NCBI GenBank assembly: GCA_027625915.1
Contig: JANTQA010000030.1
Location: forward strand, 3,348,001-3,412,000
Direction of reading: 5' to 3'
Origin: Anaeramoeba flamelloides
Lineage: Eukaryota; Metamonada; Anaeramoebidae
Length of the DNA stretch: 64,000 bases
A model generated the notes under the pieces. It did no database searches and was not told where the DNA came from. It saw nothing but the letters and a program-made list of their open reading frames with translations. A program made the position numbers and the translations under genes. Shown here piece after piece: positions 24,666 to 36,310 of this stretch. Position 1 is the first letter of the stretch. Each line of letters opens with the position of its first letter.

Positions 24666-25178
24666 GAAAACACTTCAATAAACACTAAATTATTTTTTGA
24701 GTTTTTTGATATTAACTTTTAATGTTTGGTAAGAATTAAGCATATATAATGTTTTTTTTTTGAAAATGAGAAGAAAAATAATTAATTTGGAAACAAAGAA
24801 AAGAAAAAAGGAAAGAAAAAAATCTTTTTAAGGAGAATAAAATAAGGAAGCTTAAAAAACTATTCAAAAAAATTTATTTATTTACAACCCAAGTGTTGAA
24901 GGTGTTGGTAGTTGTTTACTTTTATACTGATTATATTTCGATCATAATCATATCAACTTTTAATAAATAAGTCTAAATATTAAACCAAATATAGACAAAT
25001 GTTTAATTGATATTTTCTCAAGTTTTAAATTTTAACATTATTGAAATTTTATATCAACAAAAGATAAGATTTCGAAAAATAAGATTTTGCTTAAGATTTT
25101 CGTTTTATATCTGCATTTTTAATTAACTTTTTTATAAGTTTTCAAAAGCTTGTTTTAACAATATTTTTTTTTCACATA

Positions 25179-25373
25179 CAGTCAGTTCAATTTTAAGGCA
25201 CAAACTTACAACGGAATTTAAGGCACAATAAAAATCTCAAATTAAGGCCCAAAATTCAGGATTTGGTAAAATAAATTGTAAAAAAATAAATTCCAAATTT
25301 TGTGCCTTAATTTGAGATTTTTTTGTGCCTTAAATTTCGTTGAATGTTTGTGCCTTAAAAGTGGAACTGACTG
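25179..25373. mobile_element. CAGTCAG MITE, copy 1 (195 bp, TA target)
   Basis: Almost the whole element is one inverted repeat. Its left end is CAGTCAGTTCAATTTTAAGG and its right end is CTTAAAAGTGGAACTGACTG. GGCACAAA and TTGTGCC motifs repeat inside each arm. TA flanks both sides, as for Tc1/mariner-mobilised elements. There is no coding capacity. Confidence 0.92.
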
Positions 25374-26063
25374 TACACTGTTTATAAAACATAGACCCAG
25401 TTTATTTATTGGCTCATTATATTGTATAGAACAGTTGATTGAAATCACAAGTTGGAAACTCATCACTTTAATTGGATTCATATAAGCCTAGTTTATTAAA
25501 GTTTGGTTAATTTGCCACTTGTTACTTCTGTTTCGAATCTAATCATACTTCGTAAGGTTTATTTTACTCAATATCTAACCAGAACAAGTTAAACATATTC
25601 AAGATATTAACTAACAAAATTCTCAATTCTTATATGATTTTTTTCTACATTGCTCCCCTTCAAACTCTTAAAGAAAAAAAGTAAAATTTATTTTTAAATA
25701 ATAAATACTCTCAAAATTTATTTTACTTGTTTTCTTTTTCTTTTTATATTTTTTTCAAAATAAAAACAGACACTTGAATTTTTTATTTCAATTTTTACTA
25801 TAAAATAGTTTCTTTGAAACAAAGTAACCAATTTTGTAAAACAAATATTTTATTATTTAAACTATTTTATTAAGAATAAGAAAAAAATTCAATAATATCA
25901 AGCGAATTTAATATATGACGATGATATTTTTTTGAATTTATTCCAGATTTTAACGATTTTTTAAAAAATTATTATTAAAAATAATATCATTTTTGATATT
26001 TAAAAAAAGGTCCCAAAGTAAAAAATAAATAAAATAAAAAATAATAATTTTCATTATTTCTAT

Positions 26064-27541
26064 TAGTGGGTTTGGATGATATCATGCTATAATTCACGAA
26101 AATTTCATAAAATTCGTGATAATTTTCATCAAATCGCGATATATCAGTAAATCGCGATAATTCAATATTATCGTGATAATATAACAAATCGTGATAACAT
26201 AAAAAATCGTGATAATTATTAAAAATCGTGATAAATGCCAAAATATCGCGATTACTTTTTAATCGCGATATAATAATTGATGAGTTTTTGGGCTAATTGA
26301 GAAATATTTTGAATAAAAAAATTTTTTTGATCAAAAAATAGATTAGGTGACAAAAAGTCATTCTTTGAAAAAACAACAAAAAAGATACTTGATCCAATCA
26401 AGAATCAGATCAAAGAGTTTTGTTGTGTTTTCATTTTATTTGTTGACAAACCGATCGATCCTTTTAGTTCAACAACAATAAGAACTAAAGAGAAATAAAT
26501 ATTTTTTCAGTTAATGGTGGTGTTGGAAAGTGCTTTGAATAATTAGCTTCTAAAACAACCAACCCTTTATCTGATCTTTAAAGAATGTTTTCTTGGGTTA
26601 CAATATTTTCATTTTTTCTCAGAAAGCTAAAAGGAGTTGGATAACACTTCAAAAGATTTCACAACATACTTGCCAGATGATCACCAATTATTAAGATTTT
26701 TTATACAATTCTTGTCTTCTTCTTCTTTTTCTACTCATATCTTTGTATTTGGCAGAAAACAAAATTAGAATAATAGAGGTTTTTGTTTGACCGGTCACCA
26801 ATAAGAAGTCAAATTATTCTTTATTCTTTTTGGATATTTAAAATTGTGAAGGTAACAACTCCATTTTAAGAAAACACATCTATTTTTTATTCAAATAAAT
26901 TGCTGAAATGGATTATTGTTAATTTTATCATTATTTTTGTTCGAGATTTTATATTTTGTTAAAAAAAAAATGAAAATCTAGAAAATTTTTTTCCCTGACT
27001 AACAAACTCAGCAGTTTATAAAAGTTTTCTGCCTGTTAAAACTTTCAAACACTTGGGGACAATTCACAATCAAAGCAAACCCTTTCTAACATTTTTCAAG
27101 ATGAAAAGTGTCGTAAAAGTTTCAAGAATTTTGTAAAAAGTCAAGAGATTTTCCTTAAGATGATTTCAAAAAATACTTTTCATATTTTGGCGATAGTTAA
27201 TTTATCACAATAATATGGAATATTACGATTTTATCATTTTTCGTGATAAAATTGTAATAATCACGATTTTTTTACAGTCAGTTCCACTTTTAAGAAATAA
27301 ACTACCAACAATATTTAAAGAACAAAAAAAAAAAAAAACGACTCAAATTAAGACTCAAAATTCAAATTCTAGTAAAAATAATTTATGTAAAATAAAATTC
27401 CAAAAAAATAAACTTTAATTTGGAATTTTTTATGCCTTAAATTTGGTTAAAGTTTTTTGTCTTAAAAACGGAACTAATTATAATATTATTGCATTTTTAT
27501 TGTGAATATCATGATAATATATGATATCATCAAAAGATCTA
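26064..27541. mobile_element. 1.2 kb element with ATCGCGAT-type subterminal repeats, copy 2, carrying a nested MITE
   Basis: Same orientation and order as the copy at 10921-12134. The ends are TAGTGGGTTTGGATGATATC and GATATCATCAAAAGATCTA. ATCGCGAT/ATCGTGAT motifs are packed near both ends. A CAGTCAG MITE (27275-27480) interrupts its right subterminal array. Without it the copy is about 1.27 kb. The middle is well preserved against copy 1 (for example GCTTCTAAAACAACCAACCC), suggesting related insertions. Confidence 0.78.
27275..27480. mobile_element. CAGTCAG MITE, copy 2 (diverged), nested in the 1.2 kb element
   Basis: The left end CAGTCAGTTCCACTTTTAAG is intact; the right end is decayed to AAAACGGAACTAATTA. 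TA lies on both sides (27273-27274 and 27481-27482). It is the most diverged of the four copies, with several internal GGCAC motifs lost. Confidence 0.82.
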
Positions 27542-28199
27542 ATATTTAAATAAAATTTCCACACAAACATTAAGTTTTTCATTAATTTAATTATTTTTTA
27601 TTAATCAAAATTTTTTAATCAAAATGAAAATTTTCATTTTAGTTAGATTTAAAGAGATTTTTTTGAAATTTTTTCAAGAATTTATTCTTCACAAAAAATA
27701 TGAATTTTAGGATTTGATAATATGATTATTTAATATTAATTTGAAACTAATTAAGAACCATTTTATGAATAAAAAATTTTCTTAATTAATAGTAATTTTA
27801 CAAATCTAACGGAACAATTAGCAATTTCTCAAAAAAAATTATTTTTTTTAAAAAAATCTTTTCAATAAGTACTAAAAAGAGGTATATTAATAGTTTTGAA
27901 AAAAAAAATCTTGGTTCATTATAAGATCTGAAAATGTAAAAAAAAACTTTATTGGATAAAATTAACTTGAAAAAACGATTTCGTTATCAGTAAAGTTTAA
28001 TCTTTGAGAGGAGGTATCGATCTTAAACCTTGATAATAAAAAAAATAATTTCAGGAACAAGTACCTTATTTTTTTTTCAAAAAATCTCGTGAGAAAATAA
28101 TACTTTTGCATAAACCAAAGATTCACTTTTTGATAATATAATTTCTTATCAGAAAAAAAACTTTTTAAATCAAAGTGACCCTGTTTTATTGCGGAAATA

Positions 28200-28690
28200 G
28201 AACATATTCTATGAGTTTAATCCATTATTCCACTTCGTCTATTATTTCCAATTTTTAGATCAAAATCATTTCTTCACATTTTGTTAATTTCTCATTTTTT
28301 TTTTTTACTTTTCATTTTTTTTTTTTTTTGAAAAATTAAATTTAAAAAAATAATGTTTGAAACCCCAAATTAACATTAAGAAAAGTGAGTTTTTGTGTCT
28401 TCTTTTTATATTCATGTATTTATAGAAAAAATCTTATTATCAACAATTTTTAATTTCTGAAAGAAATAAGAATTTTTACAGGAGACCTCCCAATGAAAGA
28501 GTCCAAAAATTTTTTTAACATTTTTTTTTTTGAAATTTATGTTTTGTTCTCTTTTCGTTGTTGATTATCGACTCTAATCTGAAGTTTATTATTTCTCGTA
28601 TTTCAAAACTATCTAAGTTTGGTTGATTCTTAAAAATAAAGTGACTTTTTCATCTTTTGCTTAGCCCCTTTGAGTGAAATGGAGTTTATA
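28200..28690. repeat. dispersed repeat pair 2, copy A (partner 33170-33530)
   Basis: Collinear similarity with 33170-33530. Shared features are a TTTTTAGATCA.AATCATTT block, a T-rich block ending GAAAAATT, an AATC..TCTCGA-like block, and TTAGCCCCTTTGAGTGAAA against TTAACCCCTTTTAGTGAAA. The pair is old, with no defined ends. Confidence 0.5.
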
Positions 28691-28857
28691 AATGGAAAAA
28701 TAGTATTGAAAGCTGAATTTATGATAGGTATTTTTTAAAATTTGAGCTTTGAAGGTGTGCTTGTTTCAGATAATGTAAAAAAAAAAAACGTAAAATTAAA
28801 CGATAATGATAATTGGTTTATTTATACAATTGGACAGCAATAAGTAAAAAGTGAAAT

Positions 28858-29730
28858 TTAATGGAATATTAATTTGTAAAAAAAACGAAGAATTAAAACA
28901 AAAGGAAAGAGGACAGCATAGAAAAAGGACGAAAGGTTTCTTCGAATTGAATGAATTTCAATGACGAACTCTTTGAGTAATCTCACCATAAATAGAAGGA
29001 TTCTTCGTGGAAGTTTCAATATATCATCTTTCAGCCCCTTCTCATACCTGAACCACCAGCACTCCCAAAGAATCATTGAAAAATCTAGTTCTTGTTGTAA
29101 TACGTCTTGAACACTTTTAAGGAATTGTTCTTGAAAGAAAATGGAGAGAAAAAAATATAATATTTTCAAATTCAAATCTTTGATAAAAAAGAAAAAAGAT
29201 CTGAATTTGTCCAATAGCCCTGAAAAGAAGGAAACTATCTTTTTCAAAAGAAAGAGAATGATCTTAAGACTTGAGTTTATCATAAATATTGATGGCTTGA
29301 AGAGAGAAGAAACCAAGATCTTGAAGGGTAATTTTAGAAAGCCAAAGAGAATATTTTGAAGACTCTTCGGTAACCATTTAAAGGTGTGTTGGTAAGCCAC
29401 CTGAACAAATTCCAGTGTTGTGCTTTCGAGTGGTTGCAATGAGCCTTGAAGAAATTCGCTTTTGAAACCATAAAAGCTTTTGAAACTCTTGAAATATTGT
29501 ACAACCCTTTGCGAGACTGCAAAAGAAAAATCAATTACTAGTTGCTTCAATGTTAAATATGGCCAGGATAGTAAAAACATGATCAAAACAGGTAAACGGT
29601 GTTTATTTGGCACGCTTTCAAAGTTGTAGTTTTGGATTTTTGTACTACGATCAGTAAAATCGGCTTCGTTGTTGTTTCGGTACAAAACGTTTTGGTTGTG
29701 GTGTTTATCTGGTAAATTTGTTCTTGACAT
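28858..29730 (-). CDS. hydrophobic 290-residue orphan protein
   Basis: A single uninterrupted frame from ATG at 29730 to TAA. Its codon composition is visibly less A/T-biased than the flanks, which supports a real gene. Residues 1-45 are polar (MSRTNLPDKHHNQNVLYRNN). The rest is a succession of long amphipathic or hydrophobic helices rich in Phe/Leu/Lys, for example RLPVLIMFLLSWPYLTLKQL, SSLKIILFLLKKIVSFFSGL and LFMVRLLKEFVIEIH. It ends FPFVLILRFFYKLIFH. There are no clean predicted transmembrane hairpins; Lys/Arg recur every few residues. Monolayer or peripheral membrane association, as in lipid-droplet or pore-forming amphipathic proteins, is possible but only inference. There is no signal peptide and I do not recognise a family. 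Confidence 0.72.
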   Translation of the reverse strand: MSRTNLPDKHHNQNVLYRNNNEADFTDRSTKIQNYNFESVPNKHRLPVLIMFLLSWPYLTLKQLVIDFSFAVSQRVVQYFKSFKSFYGFKSEFLQGSLQPLESTTLEFVQVAYQHTFKWLPKSLQNILFGFLKLPFKILVSSLFKPSIFMINSSLKIILFLLKKIVSFFSGLLDKFRSFFFFIKDLNLKILYFFLSIFFQEQFLKSVQDVLQQELDFSMILWECWWFRYEKGLKDDILKLPRRILLFMVRLLKEFVIEIHSIRRNLSSFFYAVLFPFVLILRFFYKLIFH

Positions 29731-30084
29731 CAAAAAAGAAAAAAATGATTTACATTCTTTTCAAATTTTTTGTTTTACTGAGCTTTAATGATGTTTTGGA
29801 TTTCAAATTAATGACTTGTCAAAAAAGGTAATCATTTTCTTGATTTATTTTTTCTTCCAAAACCAAGTCTCTCGAAAAGTTTTTCAGAACACATTTTCTT
29901 TGGTTTTTTTATTTTTTTCGATTTGTAAATGGTAGTTAGCACTCTCAAAGAGATTTCATTTTTTGAACCAAATGGAATTAACCTTTAGTCTTTTTTTAGA
30001 AACAAAAATTTTCTCAGTTTTTGTTACAAGAATTCTTTTCATTAAATGATACAACAAAAAATTGTGTCTCATTTTCGTTTTATT

Positions 30085-30860
30085 GCTTAAGGGATATTCA
30101 TCAACATATTTTGTCTATAATTCTAGTATATTGTAATTGAGTAGAAATTATATTCGTTCAAATGGTTCACATGACTCTAAAAAATGTATTATAAATATTA
30201 TTGTACAATAAATTATTTCATTTTTTACTAAAGATCTCAATTAAAAAATTTCATTTTGAAGAAATTTTTTTTTAATCCCTTTTCAAATTCTAAAAATAGA
30301 AACTCAAAATAATAGTAGTTGAGTATTTAATAATTCATATTTAGAACTTCCAAAAGTAACTATTTTTTCATTTTTTTAATTTCAAAGATTAACTCAATAA
30401 TCATCAACCTAAAAAACTAAAAGACTGATTAATTTTGTTTTTTTATTTTTATAAAGCTAATTCGAATTTCAAAGTATCTCCAAGGTAAGCTAAATAATTT
30501 GTCAAAAAATTTAATTAATATCTTATTTATTTATTTGTCAAAAAATTGAATTTTTTATCAACTAATCTACATTTCTACCAGAGATTTATAAAAGATTTTT
30601 ATTAAATTTGAATAAAACTTGTTGGTTCAACCTTTAAATTTGTGACAAAATGTAGATTTGTTTCTGAAAAAATTCTTAGTTTTTTTGCCAATACATAGAT
30701 CATTTTTAATTGATAAGATTGACTTTTAGAACAACTTGACTAATTGATTTTTCGAGGCATTTGAACAATGTCTTCATTAATGTAGTTTTCACCAATAACA
30801 ATATACTTTGATCTTAGACTTCTACTTGGTAGACCCTAATCCCTTAAATATTTCTTTATT
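30085..30860. repeat. dispersed repeat pair 1, copy B
   Basis: Partner of 9550-10260, in the same order and orientation. It contains the shared AAAAGACTGATTAATTTTG and CAAAAGTAACTATTTTTTCA blocks. It ends near TAGACCCTAATCCC, beyond which I see no correspondence. Confidence 0.55.
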
Positions 30861-32209
30861 TTTTCAAATTTATACTTTAACCAAGAAGACATCTATCAAG
30901 ACAAACTTTATTTAAGGAGTTTAAGTGAGTTCAATCACAATGTGAAAATGTTACTAAGATTGAAAGTTTTAAAAGAAATAAAATACAAAAAAAAGTTGGC
31001 CGAACATAATGATCAATTTTCCTATTATTACTAAACCAAAAAAAAAGTTCCTAAAAAACATGAATTGTATTTTTGTTGATTTATTGGGAATCTACTTAGA
31101 TATTCAGAAAGATAATTTCTTTTGATAGAATAAATCTATTCCTTGATATGATATACCTTAATGGATTGTAGCAGGATTAATAGATGTTTTCTTTTCAAAA
31201 AATTAATTCATACAAGAATAAAACTTTTGTTAATTCAAAAAAAAATCATCATTGCCAATTATTTACTAAAGAAGTTACAAATAATCATTTTGTGTACGTA
31301 ATAAATAATTATTTAAAAAATAAAAAATATTATAATTTCCAAGAAAAGGTTTCTTTTTAATAAGATAAAATGTTCTGCCTTGGTTGGAATTTTCAGAAAA
31401 AAATTATATTGTTGTTGTATAACCCATAATTTAAAATTATTTAATTATTTTTTTACAGATTTCAGAGCCTTTTTTTTTTTTGATTTAATTCCGTTTGTTT
31501 CTCATATATAATTTATTTTTAGTTTATTGTTATATTTTTGGATATGTGACAAATAAAAAAATTGAATAATAATACTATTCCTTCAAATTTTTGACATATT
31601 TTATTTGTTAAAACTTTCATTTTGCATACCATTCTAGTGAAATACTTTTTTGAATTTCTGATCAAGGAGTAAAATTTTTAAAATATTGTACAAATATTTC
31701 CCTTTTTTCAAAATTTTAAATCAGAAAAAATAAATTAAAAAATTTGTGATAAATATTAAAAGGTTTGAGAAAGAAAAAAGGTGGTGGATAAAGTCTATTT
31801 AGTTCATTTAAATTTTTTTTTTAAAACTCAAAATAGAGAAAATAATTCAAAAGGTGCATCAATTATCCATAAAGGTAATTTTACTTTATAAAAAACTATA
31901 TCTTTCAAACTTAAAATTTAAAATTATGTTATTTTCAAAAAAAATTAATGTTCATTAAATTAAATAATAAATAAAAAATTAATTCTGATATTTTAAAAAA
32001 AATGTAAATTTATCAATTTTTTAAAAAAATAATAAATGGGATTTTATATGTTTTATGAATAAATAGATTTAATTGAGAGCCAATTTCGAATATATATTGA
32101 TTATAAATAATTAAAAATACTCAATAAAAGTCTAAAATCTTGATAAATTAAATTAATATACAAAAAGAAGCCAAATTCGGAAAAATAATATGTTAAAAGA
32201 GGGAATATT

Positions 32210-33000
32210 TATTGTTCAAAATCAAAGTGGTATTTCCAAAAAGTAAAGCATTTTTTACATTTCCTAAAAAAAAATCTTTGTTATCTTATCTATTCTTAAA
32301 TCGAAATTTAAAAGCAAGTTAAATATTAATAATGGTTGGATATATTTGAAAATATTATCATTTGAATATTCCAAAAAAATAAAAAAAAATATTTTACTCT
32401 TTTTGGTGAGAATTATGTATGACCAATTTCAATAAAATATTGGAAATATGGAAAGTCTACAACTGATTTTAGACAACCAAAATACAGTTTTCTGTTTTTA
32501 ATTCTATTTGAAAAAATATGTTGTGATTAAAAAAGTTATGAAACTGTTTTTTTCGATCAAAAAAAAAATAATAAAAATCATTTTCACCTCTAAAAAATAT
32601 CCGATAAAATCTAGATCCGAAAATTCAATATATTTTATTTATGTTATTCAATACTATGAATAAAATTGAATCATAATCAAGAAACGATATATAATAATTA
32701 ACGATTTAGGATATTTAAATACTTTTTTGAAGATTTTATTTAATAACTACAATCAGTTTCACTTTTAAGGCACAAACTTCAATGAAAATTAAGGTACAAT
32801 AAAAACCTCAAATTAAGGCAAAAAATTCAGATTCGAGTAAAATAATTTGTAAAAAAAAATTCCAAATTTTGTGCCTTCATTTGAGATTTTTTTGTGCCTT
32901 AAATTTCGATGAAAGTTTGTAACTTAAAAGTGGAACTGGCTGTATATATTAAAATAAATTTGTCCCACTTTCCAGGAAATAGCTTAATTTAAAATTTTAT
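32210..33000. repeat. dispersed repeat pair 3, copy A (partner 45800-46390), split by a MITE
   Basis: This aligns with 45800-46390. Shared blocks are GACCAATTTCAATAAAATAT, GGAAATATGGAAAG, ATTCTATTTGAAAA, AAAGTTATGAAAC.GTTTTTT, TTTATTTATGT, and GTCCCACTTTCCAGGAAATAG against GCCCCACTTTATTGAAAATAG. The partner lacks the MITE at 32750-32942, so it gives an empty-site comparison. Confidence 0.75.
32750..32942. mobile_element. CAGTCAG MITE, copy 3 (193 bp), nested in dispersed repeat
   Basis: Left end CAATCAGTTTCACTTTTAAG; right end CTTAAAAGTGGAACTGGCTG. TA lies on both sides. It sits inside repeat pair 3 copy A and is absent from the partner near 46345, so it transposed after that repeat was duplicated. 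Confidence 0.9.
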
Positions 33001-33169
33001 GGAAATTTGGAACATCATCACCAAAGGGACAGAATTGATAAATTGAGATTAACAAAACAATACCATAACTCATACAGTTATATTAATAGGCAATATTGAA
33101 TTTTGTTATTAAAAGTGGGATATAAACTAGATTTCAAAAATTTTAACTGACATATAATGTTTATGGGGG

Positions 33170-33530
33170 TTGTTTTGAGGGTTTTTCTCAGATTATTATC
33201 AAAAAATTATTTTGAAATTTTTAGATCACAATCATTTTTTCTAATTTATCAAATTTTTCTATTTCTTTTTCTTTTTTTTTTTTGAAAAATTTTTTTTTCT
33301 TTTTTTTTCTTTTTTTTTCATTTCTTTTCTTTTTCTTTTTTTTTTAATACTTTGTTTTTTACAAAAGAAAATTTGAAAAAAAAAAAGATATCGAAAAGAC
33401 AATAATCACTCTCGAAATCGAGATAATGCAGTATCTTTGAAAATTGATTTAATTATTCAGTAAAAAAACTTGTTCTTAACCCCTTTTAGTGAAAGTTCAG
33501 TAATAAAAAAACAGTAGTGTCCATTTAAAA
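33170..33530. repeat. dispersed repeat pair 2, copy B
   Basis: Partner of 28200-28690. It contains a long pyrimidine tract (about 33255-33360) of T runs broken by single C, and the AACCCCTTTTAGTGAAAG block. Confidence 0.5.
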
Positions 33531-34103
33531 AATTATGACTCTCTTTTTTTTTTAGTTTTTGGTGTTTAATTTTTTTTTAATTTTTAAAATATCGGGTTGT
33601 TATATATTTTGAATGATCTAAAAGTGAATTACAACCCATCTTTGATTATTAATTGTTCTTGAATACCCCATGATGATTTTTTTTTCAATTCGTTATTTTA
33701 TGTTAGTCACAATTTTTGAAATGGTGTTTATATTTCTGATTATTACTAATATTATACATTGGGTAAAAAATAGAAGTTATATATTTTTAAAATTTATTTA
33801 TTTAAGATTTTTAACAAATTAAAATAAAACAACTGAAATTCTTTGATATATTTTCCAAAAAGTTATATGAAATAATCTGGTTTCGAGAAAGAAACTGTTC
33901 TTTGCAATATAATATTTGAAAGTCCAAATTTAAGATTTTTTTCAGGTCACAGCATTAGATAAGATCATATATGTCTTTTAAAGGCTAAACTAAAACAAAA
34001 CAGCCAAAAAAAAAATAAGATTATTGGGGGGGTCATTTTCTACTATTAAGTTGTGAAAAAAACTTCCAAGAGGTCATTTTCAGTGAATAAATATATATAA
34101 CTA

Positions 34104-34108
<5 letters not shown>

Positions 34109-34134
<26 letters not shown>
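34109..34134. repeat. (TA)n microsatellite
   Basis: About 13 TA units ending ten bases before the 329 bp inverted-repeat element. That element may have landed beside or within a TA-rich target. Confidence 0.95.
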
Positions 34135-34140
<6 letters not shown>

Positions 34141-34143
34141 TTT

Positions 34144-34472
34144 GTTAAAAATAGAGTTTTTTCAATTTCCAAGATCTTCAGTAGTTCCATACATTTATCT
34201 AAATTTTAGTAATAGTATACAATACACTCATTTTAATTTTTGAGCTTTAATGTATTTTCGTTATAAAATCATTTGGTGAGTACCAATACTCTGTTCCCAA
34301 AATGATTCTTATTTTATAAATAACAGGATTGGTGTCTATCAAACTATTTTTTGATTAAAATTATTAATTATTAACTAAGATAATCAGATATTATCTTTAC
34401 TATTGCCAAAATTTGGATAAATGTATGGAACTCTTTATTTATCCTGAAAATTCTAAAAAATCTATTTTTAAC
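34144..34472. mobile_element. 329 bp MITE-like element with about 80 bp inverted repeats
   Basis: Left end GTTAAAAATAGAGTTTTTTC; right end GAAAATTCTAAAAAATCTAT followed by TTTTAAC. Further in, the arms share AGTTCCATACATTTATC and its complement, then an AATTTTAGTAATAGTA-like block. The arms are about 80% alike, so it is old. The target duplication is not clear. No second copy was seen in the window. Confidence 0.78.
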
Positions 34473-35049
34473 AACATTCATTTATGCCCCAGTGCCTCAG
34501 AATAAATAAAAAATTTCAATTTTAAAATTTTCTCTTGCTCTGAATATAATAAATAAATAAATTTTTTGTCTAATTCTAAATAAAAAAATTATTGTAGCCC
34601 GTTCATCTGGTAAATGGGGATAGTTGTAATGGATAAATTACATCATTTTATCTATTTTGAGTGGGTATTTAAAGAATTAATTATTTAAGAATGGCGAAAT
34701 TAACTAATTGAACTATTTAAAAAAAAAAAACATTAAATACAAAAGCGCACTTCAACACATCAACTTTGATTTAATTATTTTAATAAAATTTATATAGGTT
34801 TTTTGCATAAGTTTCTGAAGAAAGTGTATTTTTTACACAACTATCTACAGTTCAAAAATCATTATTATATGTTTTACTTTTCTAGTTTATTTGGTTAATT
34901 CTTGAAAATTGTTGTCACATATTTTGAGCCTTATGTTAGAAAATATTGACTTGATTCTAAGCAATAATTTATTATTTTTTTCTTATTTTTAAATATTATT
35001 ATTTTAATTCAAATCTCAGACAATAAGAATAAGGGTGTGTGAGTGATTT

Positions 35050-35460
35050 AAGAAGAGAATCGAAATTTGATAGAAACCTAACAAAAGTATCTCAATTAAA
35101 TTCAGATCTATTATGTAAAAATTTTTTATTCTTTAAGTTTTAAAAAAGTTCTTTTCTGGTTTTATAAAAGAAAAAAAAGTACTAAAAAATTTTTCTGGTT
35201 TTGAAAACGTATATTTAATAAATCATTTTGTATTATTCACGAGAATATTTATAACAATTTAAATCATTTTTTGAATTGCAATTGATTTTAACTTTTAAGG
35301 ATAAAATTATTCTATTCTCAAATATTTTCAAGACAATTGTAATTTTAAAAATAAAATTTCATCTTTTTAACAAATACTATCTCACAATAGAATTCACTAA
35401 ATAACTTTATAACTTAAATGATTAAAACTTTCAAACTTAAGCAAAGACCATTATTTTTCA
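35050..35460 (+). repeat. dispersed repeat pair 4, copy A (inverted partner 41120-41500)
   Basis: The complement of 41120-41500 matches this segment. Shared blocks include GATAGAA..CTAACAAAAGT, AAATTCAGATCTATTA, ATTTTTTATTCTTTAAG.TTT and ATAACAATT.AAAT. One copy is upstream of G-alpha and the other inside its giant intron, in opposite orientation. A transcript or a recombination event could pair them. Confidence 0.7.
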
Positions 35461-35959
35461 AAATGTTGAATAAAATAATTTTTTGTTTCACCAAAAGAAT
35501 AAATTATAAAAGGAAAAAAACTCTTTTACACATATTTTTATGATAATAAAGACTTTATATTGTTTTGCAATAATGCAAATAATAATAAACAGGGTATTAA
35601 CTTTTTATTACGTGAGAAATAAAATGAATTTAATAGTTTTCTTTTTTAGAAAAAAAAATGTAAAAAAAAATTTTGATCTCACTCACTAATAAAATTTTCT
35701 TTTGTGGGTTTCTTAATCAATCAGAATTTTTTGACACTTGGTATAAACAAAATTCATAAGAGCAGAATATCATCAATACCTTGTTTTCAATTTTGCTTTA
35801 TTACAATCAAAGGTTGATCACTTGAGATATAAAAAAATATTGTAAAAATTACGAAAAATTTTCTAAAAATTCTATTCGTAATTTAAAATTTTGTCAAAAA
35901 GTAAATACATTTAAATACAAAATTGATATGAATTTTGGTTTATTAAAGAGTATTGGTTT

Positions 35960-36165
35960 GGTTTTTGTGTTGGTTTTCCAAGAAAAAAAGCAAAGGTTAA
36001 ATTTGAAGATTGGTTTTATAATCTCAACATAGGTATTTTTGGCCTCATCAGAAAGTCGGTTAAAAGTTCTCTTTTTTTCCTCACACATCCAATCAACTTT
36101 GGTTTTTAGTTCATTATTGATTTTTTGACTGGTTTAAATCTTTTGAAACTTTCAACACCAATTTA
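35960..36165 (-). pseudogene. gene-like fragment divergent from G-alpha
   Basis: A minus-strand stretch with protein-like composition reads INNELKTKVDWMCEEKKRTF then NRLSDEAKNTYVEIIKPIF. In the neighbouring frame just upstream it reads KVSKDLNQSK. The two frames meet at an A6 run. No start, splice-defined exons or family match was found. It could be a host-gene relic, a short exon of an unrecognised gene, or chance. It lies about 150 bp from the G-alpha start, transcribed away from it. Confidence 0.3.
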
Positions 36166-36310
36166 TTCGTGAAAATATATCCCTTTCTCAAATTGAAGAT
36201 CTATTCAAAAAAAAAAAAAAGATTATTTCATTTTTTTAATTTTTCTTACTTTTTCATACTTTAATTTTTTTTATTAACAAAAAGAAAATCATATAACACC
36301 TTAGTCCAAA

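Larger units (their letters stand above)
23446..28857. other. 5.4 kb intergenic, repeat-rich
   Basis: No gene was recognised. It contains palindrome cluster 4 (24405-24665), a CAGTCAG MITE (25179-25373), the second 1.2 kb ATCGCGAT-type element (26064-27541) carrying another MITE, and one copy of dispersed repeat pair 2 (28200-28690). Short open stretches at 25242-25485 fall in the MITE. Confidence 0.7.
29731..36310. other. 6.6 kb intergenic upstream of the G-alpha gene, repeat-rich
   Basis: Contents: repeat pair 1 copy B (30085-30860), repeat pair 3 copy A with a nested MITE (32210-33000), repeat pair 2 copy B (33170-33530), a TA microsatellite (34109-34134), a 329 bp inverted-repeat element (34144-34472), repeat pair 4 copy A (35050-35460) and a gene-like relic (about 35960-36165). 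A run of seven G (34026-34032) is also unusual here. No intact gene was recognised. Confidence 0.65.

Noticed and set aside
25242-25485. Open frames on both strands near 25.3 kb
   Set aside because: They fall within the CAGTCAG MITE and arise from its inverted-repeat structure.
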